DNA from: Elusimicrobia bacterium HGW-Elusimicrobia-2
Lineage (GTDB): Bacteria > CG03
Direction of reading: 5' to 3'
Assembly (NCBI GenBank): GCA_002841685.1
Contig: PHAM01000022.1
Location: 1 to 29,436, forward strand
DNA: 29,436 nucleotides
Below the pieces are notes generated by a model that did not search any database, was not told the origin of the DNA, and worked only from the letters and a program-made list of their open reading frames with translations. This document shows, piece after piece, positions 7,317-12,738 of this stretch. Each line of letters begins with the position of its first letter. Positions within the stretch are counted from its first letter, which is position 1. A program made the translations under genes and the position numbers.

Positions 7317-7344
7317 ATTTTAGCAATTAACTCACGCTTTGCAA
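7317..7344 (-). promoter_or_regulatory. Extended -10 promoter of the double-receiver gene
   Basis: On the minus strand, TTGCAA (7339-7344), 16 nt, then TGCTAAAAT (7317-7325), an extended -10. The -10 ends 5 nt before the ATG at 7311 and no SD is present, so the mRNA is predicted to be leaderless. Confidence 0.6.
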
Positions 7345-7452
7345 AAATCCGCAGATTAACCCATACTGTCCGCACATCATAACCCGCAAAACTTTACCAC
7401 CATTCTTACAAAAGGGCGGGCACAACGGGATTTTCTCTTTCACCGGTTTTTT

Positions 7453-7461
7453 TGTTAATAT
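7453..7461 (+). promoter_or_regulatory. Extended -10 promoter of the EamA transporter gene
   Basis: TGTTAATAT matches an extended -10 (TGnTATAAT with one mismatch) and ends 5 nt before the ATG at 7467. No convincing -35 and no SD were seen. The 155-base gap 7312-7466 otherwise holds only the divergent promoter of the double-receiver gene. Confidence 0.45.
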
Positions 7462-7466
7462 TATCC

Positions 7467-8318
7467 ATGCATTGGATAATAATTTCAGGCTTGTGCGCGG
7501 TATTTTTCGGGGTGCAGGGCGTTTATGTCCGCTATCTGCATTTAAAAAAAATCGGCGCGACAGAGGCGATACTCTTCTCTTATTTCGCCTTTGCCCTGCC
7601 GTTCCTGATGGTGCCGGCGATAAAAGAAGGCTTCGGCGCGATACAGCCGGGTTTCTGGCGCTGGGCTATACTGACATCAACGGGGGCACTCGCCGGTTTT
7701 TATTGCAGCATCAAGGCCCTGAAATATGCGGAGGCCTCTCTCGTGATGCCTGTCCTGGCGCTGTCTCCGCTGCTTGTGATTCCCGTGAGCGCGCTGATGC
7801 TGAAAGAGTTTCCTTCGGCGCCGGCATTGATTTCCATGCTCATCATCGTCATCGGATGTTACGTGCTTGCCTCCGGCGGCAATCTTGCCGCACCTTTCAA
7901 GATGATAGCCGAAGAAAAAGGCGTACGGTGGGCATTGCTGACCATAGTTATCTGGTCATTCGTTGCAAGCGCCGACAAGAACGCGCTTGGTCGGTCTTCC
8001 GTCGCCGTCTATCCCTTTATTGAAGCGGCGTTCATAACGCTGCTACTGCTTCCGCTGCTGTTTAAAATTAAAATAAAATTAAAGGAACTGAAATATCTTT
8101 TCGTGTGCGGCGCGTTGAACGCGGGGCTTTTCATGACACACATGGCAGCGCTTGCAGTGACGCCGAGAGTGTCGTACCTGATAGCGATAAAACGGTCCGG
8201 CATACTCATTTCGGTGGTTGGCGGCCTCCTGCTTTTCAGAGAAAAAGAACGCATCCGGCGGCTTTCGGCGGCGGTCATCATAATCGCCGGCAACGTGATG
8301 CTCTACATTTTTTCTTAA
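7467..8318 (+). CDS. EamA/DMT-family membrane transporter
   Basis: A 283-residue inner-membrane protein with about ten hydrophobic helices in two five-helix halves, typical of the drug/metabolite transporter superfamily. Features are the opening HWIIISGLCAVFFGVQGVY, the loop KALKYAEASLVMPVLALSPL after helix 3-4, and a second half ending in AAVIIIAGNVMLYIF. The substrate cannot be inferred. The ATG at 7467 is chosen over an in-frame TTG at 7452, which falls inside the -10 box and adds residues not needed for the first helix. There is no SD. The gene ends 4 nt before the glycosyltransferase gene, so the two are probably co-transcribed; an EamA-like flippase role for a lipid-linked sugar is possible but not shown. 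Confidence 0.85.
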   Translation: MHWIIISGLCAVFFGVQGVYVRYLHLKKIGATEAILFSYFAFALPFLMVPAIKEGFGAIQPGFWRWAILTSTGALAGFYCSIKALKYAEASLVMPVLALSPLLVIPVSALMLKEFPSAPALISMLIIVIGCYVLASGGNLAAPFKMIAEEKGVRWALLTIVIWSFVASADKNALGRSSVAVYPFIEAAFITLLLLPLLFKIKIKLKELKYLFVCGALNAGLFMTHMAALAVTPRVSYLIAIKRSGILISVVGGLLLFREKERIRRLSAAVIIIAGNVMLYIFS

Positions 8319-8322
8319 AACA

Positions 8323-10140
8323 ATGGCACGAGCGAAAAAATCAAAAAAATCTTCCCTGCCGCTAGTTATCTCCATAATGCTGTTCGTCATCCTCGCCATA
8401 TCCAGCGCGCTGAAAAAATCCCCTGTTTATGATGAAACCCTGCATCTCTCCGACGGTCTTGCCTACCACAAATTCCACAATTTCAGATTCGGGATAGAAC
8501 ACCCGCCTCTTTTGAGATACATCGCGGGCTTTTCGGGCTATTTCGCCAAAGCGATCCTCCCCTCACCGGAAAACCTGATAAGAACAGCCGATGAAATCCG
8601 CGTCAATAAATGGTCACCCGGAAAAGATTTCGCTTTCGCGGAAAAAGCCCTGTTTCTAAACGGCAGCGATACCGAACGCCTGCTGTTTACCGGACGCCTC
8701 CTTCTGCTGCTTCTGGGAATACCTCTGATTATCATCCTGCACCGATGGGCCAATGAAATCTACGGCGAAAGAGCCGCGAATATCAGCGCCTTCATGCTGG
8801 CGCTATCCCCGAACCTGCTGGCCCACGCGAGACTTGTGACAACGGATTTCGGCAGCGCCGCTTTTACTGTCATGGCAGCGTATTTTCTCTGGCGATATAC
8901 AAAAAAACAGGATCTGAAAAATTTTCTGATATCCTCAATATTGTGGTCGCTGGCCCTGTCATCCAAACACAGCGCCGTATTTTATTTTATCATCTTCCAG
9001 ATAACCGCCTTTTTCTTTATCGCGGACAAAAAGAAATTCGCCTGGCATTTTCTCGCTCAGATCCCGCTGATCATTTTAATTATCAACCTCTCCTATCTCT
9101 TCACGGAACCCGTGTGCGGCGCTTTCTTTGATTCAGATGAATTGAAATCACTGCCCTCTTTTGTCCGCGGGCCCTTGAATATCGCCGCGAGGATTTCTTT
9201 TCTTCCCGAAACCTATCTCAAGGGCATAGCTTACAGTTTCTTTCATTCGCGGCGCGGCCACAGCGCCTATTTGCTCGGAATGTATTCCGTAAAAGGCTGG
9301 GCGTATTATTTCCCTCTGGCCATACTGCTCAAGAGCACTATCACTGGCATCTTTCTTACCGCGCTGTCTGTCATAACCACAAAAAGCTCAAAAATAAAAA
9401 AAGACGAAATGTTTTTTGTTCTGCCTTCCGCGGCTTTCCTGATTTTTATGATGAGCGGCAATCTGAATATAGGCATACGCCACGTTATTCTTTTATTGCC
9501 GTTTGCTTTTCTTTTTTTCTCGCGCTCGGCAAAACTTCTGAAAGGCCGCGCGCTGGCGGCTATAGCGGCGGTGGCGCTTTTTGAAAACCTGCTGATCTTC
9601 CCGGATTACCTGTCCCATTTCAATTTCATTCTCGGCGGGCCGAAGAACGGGATAAAATACCTCGGCGATTCAAATCTGGACTGGGGGCAGGGACTGAAAC
9701 AGCTTGCGGAATGGTGGAAAAAAGAAGGAGAGCCGCCTCTCATCCTTTCATATTTCGGATCCGGCTCACCCGAATATTACGGTATCAGATATCAGGGATG
9801 CCTTATGAGCGCGCCCGTGGCACGCGACGGCGAACTCATCAATCCCGGAAATACTGAAAAAGAATATTTCGCGGTGAGCGCCACGAATCTGCAGGGCATA
9901 TATTTCGGCAATTACGGAAGGCCATTCGCATATTTTCTTTCAAAAAAACCCGAAAAAATATGCGGCGGCTCAATATATATTTACGATATCAGCCGGGATT
10001 ATAACGCGCGGCTGCTCCTGGGGTCTATCTACCATGCACGGGGAGAGAAAACGCGCGCGGAATCAGAATTTAGAAAAGCTATGAAGATCAGTCCCGAAGC
10101 CGAAAAAATTATTCAGGATTATTTTTCAAAAAAGAGATAA
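8323..10140 (+). CDS. PMT/ArnT-type membrane glycosyltransferase with C-terminal TPR-like hairpin
   Basis: A 605-residue integral membrane protein of the GT-C fold, likely a polyprenyl-phosphate-sugar-dependent glycosyltransferase (GT39/GT83 relatives). The first periplasmic loop after helix 1 carries the acidic pair D37/E38 (VYDETLHLSDG) and EHPPLLRY, typical of the family. About ten further helices follow. A C-terminal soluble part contains YLGDSNLDWGQGLKQLAEWW, a segment common in this family, and ends in a helical hairpin with TPR character (LLLGSIYHARGEKTRAESEF). The acceptor is unknown. Translation starts 4 nt after the transporter stop. The last 32 bases overlap tail-to-tail with the HD-GYP gene on the other strand. 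Confidence 0.85.
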   Translation: MARAKKSKKSSLPLVISIMLFVILAISSALKKSPVYDETLHLSDGLAYHKFHNFRFGIEHPPLLRYIAGFSGYFAKAILPSPENLIRTADEIRVNKWSPGKDFAFAEKALFLNGSDTERLLFTGRLLLLLLGIPLIIILHRWANEIYGERAANISAFMLALSPNLLAHARLVTTDFGSAAFTVMAAYFLWRYTKKQDLKNFLISSILWSLALSSKHSAVFYFIIFQITAFFFIADKKKFAWHFLAQIPLIILIINLSYLFTEPVCGAFFDSDELKSLPSFVRGPLNIAARISFLPETYLKGIAYSFFHSRRGHSAYLLGMYSVKGWAYYFPLAILLKSTITGIFLTALSVITTKSSKIKKDEMFFVLPSAAFLIFMMSGNLNIGIRHVILLLPFAFLFFSRSAKLLKGRALAAIAAVALFENLLIFPDYLSHFNFILGGPKNGIKYLGDSNLDWGQGLKQLAEWWKKEGEPPLILSYFGSGSPEYYGIRYQGCLMSAPVARDGELINPGNTEKEYFAVSATNLQGIYFGNYGRPFAYFLSKKPEKICGGSIYIYDISRDYNARLLLGSIYHARGEKTRAESEFRKAMKISPEAEKIIQDYFSKKR

Positions 10141-11056
10141 ATGCTCCCACTATTTCCGGATCCCACTGTTTGCCCGCGCAGTCGTTAAGTATCCTTATCA
10201 CATCATCTCTGTTTATTTTCTTTCTGTATGCCCTGTCCGAAGTCATCGCGTCCCATGAATCGCAAACCGCCATGATGCGGGCGCCGAGAGGTATGGCGGA
10301 ACCGGAAAGCCCGCCCGGATAACCTTTGCCGTCATAACGCTCGTGATGATATCTTATTACCGGTATCACATCCTTCAGCTTTGTCAGTGATAAGCATATC
10401 TCGGCGCTGAGAACGGGATGGGTTTTAATTATCTGATATTCCTCAGCCGTCAGGCTGCCGTTCTTTGTCAGTATGAAATCCGGCACGCCTATCTTGCCTA
10501 TATCGTGCAGAAGCCCTGCGCGCTTTATTCCTATACAATCATTCTCGCTCCAGCCGAGCCCCCGGGCGAGATTATAACAGTAATTGCTCACCCTGTTTGA
10601 ATGCCCGCGGGTGTAGAGGTCCTTCGCCTCAATCGCCGCGGCAAGGGTGTAGAGAACATTATTGGTGTCTTCCAGATCGGAAAGGGCATTTTTCAGTCTG
10701 ATATGATTTTTTACCCTGGCCATGAGTTCGAAATGATTATAGGGCTTTGAGATAAAATCGTTGCATCCGAGATTATAGCCTTTGATCCGCGATTGGGTGT
10801 CATTGAGAGCCGTGAGCATGATCACGGGCGTCAGCGACGTGGTTGAATCAGTTTTAAATTTTTCCAGAAGCTCAAAACCGCTTTTATCCGGCAGCATTAT
10901 ATCCAGCAGTATGACGCCGTAGTCATTCATCGGAGCCTTCAGCTCGGCGGTGGCGCCATCCGGCGCTATATCGCAGATATAGCCTTCGGCAGACAATATG
11001 TCTTTCAGCACCTCGGCACCGTCGGGGTTGTCTTCCACTATCAGTATTTTTTCCAT
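10109..11056 (-). CDS. Response regulator with HD-GYP c-di-GMP phosphodiesterase domain
   Basis: A 315-residue cytoplasmic regulator. The receiver (1-118) has E8/D9, phosphoacceptor D52 (LLDIMLPDKSG), a TAL switch region and K104 (SKP). A linker helix leads to an HD-GYP domain (about 130-310) with H184/D185 in LLHDIGKIGVPD and HHERYDGKGYP at 237-247, the complete active-site signature. It should hydrolyse cyclic di-GMP when phosphorylated; no cognate kinase is adjacent. The ATG at 11056 matches the receiver start. The 68-base spacer to nadE is shared by divergent promoters: TGCTAAAAT on the minus strand lies about 40 nt upstream of this start. The 3' end overlaps the glycosyltransferase gene by 32 bases. 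Confidence 0.95.
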   Translation of the reverse strand: MEKILIVEDNPDGAEVLKDILSAEGYICDIAPDGATAELKAPMNDYGVILLDIMLPDKSGFELLEKFKTDSTTSLTPVIMLTALNDTQSRIKGYNLGCNDFISKPYNHFELMARVKNHIRLKNALSDLEDTNNVLYTLAAAIEAKDLYTRGHSNRVSNYCYNLARGLGWSENDCIGIKRAGLLHDIGKIGVPDFILTKNGSLTAEEYQIIKTHPVLSAEICLSLTKLKDVIPVIRYHHERYDGKGYPGGLSGSAIPLGARIMAVCDSWDAMTSDRAYRKKINRDDVIRILNDCAGKQWDPEIVGAFISFLKNNPE

Positions 11057-11088
11057 ATTCCGGCCAATAAGCCCTATTCAGAGCACTC

Positions 11089-11116
11089 TTGATTTTAGCA
11101 AATTTTAATGTACAAT
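11089..11116 (+). promoter_or_regulatory. Promoter of nadE
   Basis: TTGATT (11089-11094), 16 nt, then TACAAT (11111-11116), a 5/6 match to the -10 consensus. Eight bases then precede the ATG at 11125. There is no SD, so transcription is predicted to start within 1-2 bases of the start codon. Confidence 0.6.
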
Positions 11117-11124
11117 TGAAGTTC

Positions 11125-11838
11125 ATGGAAAAAAAAATTATAAGCGGCCTTAGGAAAAAGCTCAAAAGCGCGAGTGCGGCGGGTTTTGTGCTCGGCTTGA
11201 GCGGCGGGATAGATTCCACCGTCGCGGCCATGCTGGCCCATAAGGCCTCGCGCGGGAAGACCACGGCTCTTATTCTGCCATGCGAATCCCTCAAAGAAGA
11301 TATTGAGGACGCGAAAAAATTCGCGCGCAAATTCAGAATCCCGTTCCGCATAATGGATCTGACAAAATTGTACCGTTCGGCCCTGAAAACCTGCGCCGTT
11401 AAAAGCACAAAATCCGGGCGGGGCAATCTGAAAGCCCGTCTGAGGATGACGGTAATTTATTATTTTGCCAACAGTAAAAATTACCTTGTCGCCGGCACCT
11501 CAAACAGAACAGAGCTGAAATTCGGATACTTCACAAAACACGGCGACGGCGCGGCGGATGTGCTGCCGCTGGGCGATCTCCTGAAAAAACAGGTGAGAGA
11601 GCTCGCAGTCAAACTGAACATTCCGAAATCAATCATTGACAAAGCCCCGAGCGCGGGCCTGTGGCCCGGCCAGAGCGACGAACAGGAAATAGGTTTAAGT
11701 TACGAAATTATGGATCGGATAACCCGTACAGATAAGATACCGTCAGGGCTGACGGCCCCGCAAAAAAAACGGGCTGAAGAAATGATAGGCCGTGCGGCCC
11801 ACAAATTGAAATTACCCGACATCTGTAAAACCCGCTAA
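11125..11838 (+). CDS. nadE: NH3-dependent NAD+ synthetase
   Basis: Amidates nicotinic acid adenine dinucleotide to NAD+ using ATP and ammonia; cytoplasmic. It has 237 residues, the size of the single-domain ammonia-dependent form without a glutaminase domain. The PP-loop SGGIDST is at 26-32. Other family segments are NLKARLRM, AGTSNRTELKFGYFTKHGDG, ADVLPLGDL and PSAGLWPGQSDE. The ATG at 11125 is preferred over an in-frame ATT/ATG-like extension from 11089 because that stretch contains the promoter. It stands alone on the plus strand between divergent HD-GYP and convergent lysine-rich genes; the hairpin at 11898-11942 may end it too. Confidence 0.94.
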   Translation: MEKKIISGLRKKLKSASAAGFVLGLSGGIDSTVAAMLAHKASRGKTTALILPCESLKEDIEDAKKFARKFRIPFRIMDLTKLYRSALKTCAVKSTKSGRGNLKARLRMTVIYYFANSKNYLVAGTSNRTELKFGYFTKHGDGAADVLPLGDLLKKQVRELAVKLNIPKSIIDKAPSAGLWPGQSDEQEIGLSYEIMDRITRTDKIPSGLTAPQKKRAEEMIGRAAHKLKLPDICKTR

Positions 11839-11897
11839 ATCCGGCCCGGCTAAAATTTCCCCGCAGCAGGCTTCACAATCTCCCTTCATCGGGATAT

Positions 11898-11942
11898 AAA
11901 AAAAACCGCGCCTGTCCCGACACGTGATCGGGAAAGGCGCGG
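11898..11942 (-). terminator. Strong intrinsic terminator of the lysine-rich cluster
   Basis: A stem of 8 bp, one mismatch and 6 bp (arms 11906-11920 and 11928-11942) encloses the loop cacgtga. On the minus strand it is followed by eight T (complement of 11898-11905). It lies 11 nt past the lysine-rich stop. Read from nadE, the hairpin has only a broken A/T flank, so it is mainly a minus-strand terminator. Confidence 0.92.
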
Positions 11943-11953
11943 CCAAAAGAAAA

Positions 11954-12310
11954 CTATCTTTTTTTCTTTTTCTTCGCGACTTTCTTCTTCGCGACTTTTT
12001 TCTTCGCGACTTTCTTCTTCGCCGCTTTTTTCTTTTTCACAACTTTTTTCTTCACGACTTTTTTCTTCGCCGCTTTTTTTCTTTTCTTGCCGCCGCGGGA
12101 CATTGTGGCTTTCGCTACGTCACCGTTCTTGTCAAGAAAATAAAGAAAACCTTTCTCTTTTTTCACTCCGGCGTCGGTCAATTTTTTGGCTTTTCCGCCT
12201 TTTTTGCCCGCGCGAGCCATCGGAGCGGCCCAGACGTTTCCGTCTTTGCCGATGTAATAAAGATGGTTTTTCTCTCTTTTCAAACCAAGCTTAACAATTT
12301 TCTGAGCCAT
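11954..12310 (-). CDS. Lysine-rich histone-like protein with duplicated N-terminal motif
   Basis: A 118-residue, very basic protein. Residues about 7-37 and 47-76 are two copies of one motif: G, L or V, K, then EK, an LY pair followed by Y or F, K-D/N-G-N/D-V, and an M-A/S-R-x-GKK end (compare KNHLYYIGKDGNVWAAPMAR with KGFLYFLDKNGDVAKATMSR). Each copy could be a small beta hairpin. Residues 79-118 are AKKK/VVKKK repeats like the tail of histone H1 or the bacterial Hc1/AlgP types. It probably binds nucleic acid; whether DNA compaction or RNA binding cannot be told. The ATG at 12310 has GGAGG nine bases upstream, just past the 41-residue basic peptide stop. A strong terminator follows. Confidence 0.8.
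   Translation of the reverse strand: MAQKIVKLGLKREKNHLYYIGKDGNVWAAPMARAGKKGGKAKKLTDAGVKKEKGFLYFLDKNGDVAKATMSRGGKKRKKAAKKKVVKKKVVKKKKAAKKKVAKKKVAKKKVAKKKKKR
11957..12076 (-). repeat. Repeats encoding the AKKK tail of the lysine-rich protein
   Basis: Near-tandem 12-15-nt units (plus-strand form ttcttcttcgcgac and variants) encode AKKK/VVKKK blocks. Their similarity to the copies at 12328-12447 offers room for slippage or unequal recombination. Confidence 0.85.
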
Positions 12311-12324
12311 ACTAGATAGCCTCC

Positions 12325-12450
12325 TTACTTCTTTTTCTTTTTCGCTACTTTTTTCTTCGCGACTTTCTTTTTCACGACTTTTTTAGCGACTTTTTTCTTC
12401 GCCACTTTCTTCTTCACGACTTTTTTCTTCGCTGCTTTTTTCTTCGCCAT
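12325..12450 (-). CDS. 41-residue Lys/Ala/Val peptide, basic, overlapping the HTH gene
   Basis: A short frame from ATG 12450 to TAA 12325 encodes only M, A, V and K in AKKK/VVKKK blocks, the same pattern as the tail of the next gene. Translation is supported by a GGGGTGA ribosome site 5-11 nt before the ATG and by a stop 14 nt before the lysine-rich gene start. The first 68 bases lie inside the 3' end of the HTH gene, one frame over. It may be a free polycation with a job like the histone-like tail, or a duplicated tail left after a recombination event. A +1 frameshift from the HTH frame would instead fuse the HTH domain to this tail; nothing seen requires that. Confidence 0.6.
   Translation of the reverse strand: MAKKKAAKKKVVKKKVAKKKVAKKVVKKKVAKKKVAKKKKK
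12328..12447 (-). repeat. Second block of AKKK-encoding repeats
   Basis: The same 12-15-nt unit family as at 11957-12076, here encoding the 41-residue basic peptide. In the neighbouring frame over 12383-12450 the same repeats read as EEKS/EESG blocks at the end of the HTH protein. Confidence 0.8.
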
Positions 12451-12691
12451 TTTTCTCACCCCCTTTTACGATATTTTTTTTAGGCTGAAAAAGGGGTCCG
12501 TTCAAAGAAGATGTAATAATGTGTTCTTTCAGCCATGAATCGATTACCTGTTTAGAAAATTTATACTGCCTGCCTATTTTGGAGGCAGGTATTTTTTTGT
12601 CCCTGATCAGCTTGTATATCTTTGATCCGCTGACGCCTATATACTCTGCCAACTCGGAAACATTCATTATTTCTTTTTGCATAATCAACAT
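12383..12691 (-). CDS. Excisionase-type HTH DNA-binding protein with acidic tail
   Basis: A 102-residue protein of the helix-turn-helix 17 (excisionase/MerR-like) group. Residues about 7-58 hold MNVSELAEYIGVSGSKIYKL, the RDKKIPASKIGRQYKF wing and VIDSWLKEH. It probably acts as a small transcription factor. Residues 81-102 are a Glu/Ser/Lys-rich tail created by reading the lysine repeats one frame off; 68 bases are shared with the basic peptide gene. Three in-frame ATGs exist (12691, 12682, 12667). I choose 12691 because a near-consensus promoter puts the transcript start almost on it and no SD precedes any of them. It leads the cluster HTH, basic peptide, lysine-rich protein, and may control it. 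Confidence 0.8.
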   Translation of the reverse strand: MLIMQKEIMNVSELAEYIGVSGSKIYKLIRDKKIPASKIGRQYKFSKQVIDSWLKEHIITSSLNGPLFQPKKNIVKGGEKNGEEKSSEEKSREEESGEEKSR

Positions 12692-12699
12692 CCAACGGA

Positions 12700-12728
12700 A
12701 TTTTACATCTATTGCCTTTTGTTGTCAA
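12700..12728 (-). promoter_or_regulatory. Near-consensus promoter of the HTH/lysine-rich cluster
   Basis: TTGACA (12723-12728), 17 nt, then TAAAAT (12700-12705). Eight bases separate the -10 from the ATG at 12691, so the 5' leader would be 0-2 nt. The elements lie in the 47-base gap after the mfd stop. Confidence 0.75.
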
Positions 12729-12738
12729 GTGGTAATTT

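Noticed and set aside
11924-12319. Plus-strand open frame rich in Phe, Leu and Arg opposite the lysine-rich gene
   Set aside because: It is the antisense of AAG/AAA-rich repeats; no ribosome site and the real gene has an SD, terminator and motif duplication.
11957-12447. Regular 12-15-nt repeats that could suggest a CRISPR-like or satellite array
   Set aside because: The units are in frame, encode AKKK/VVKKK blocks and lack unique spacers; they are coding repeats.
12383-12691. Excisionase of a prophage
   Set aside because: Only the HTH-17 domain type is shared; no integrase or phage gene is near and the operon continues into lysine-rich proteins.
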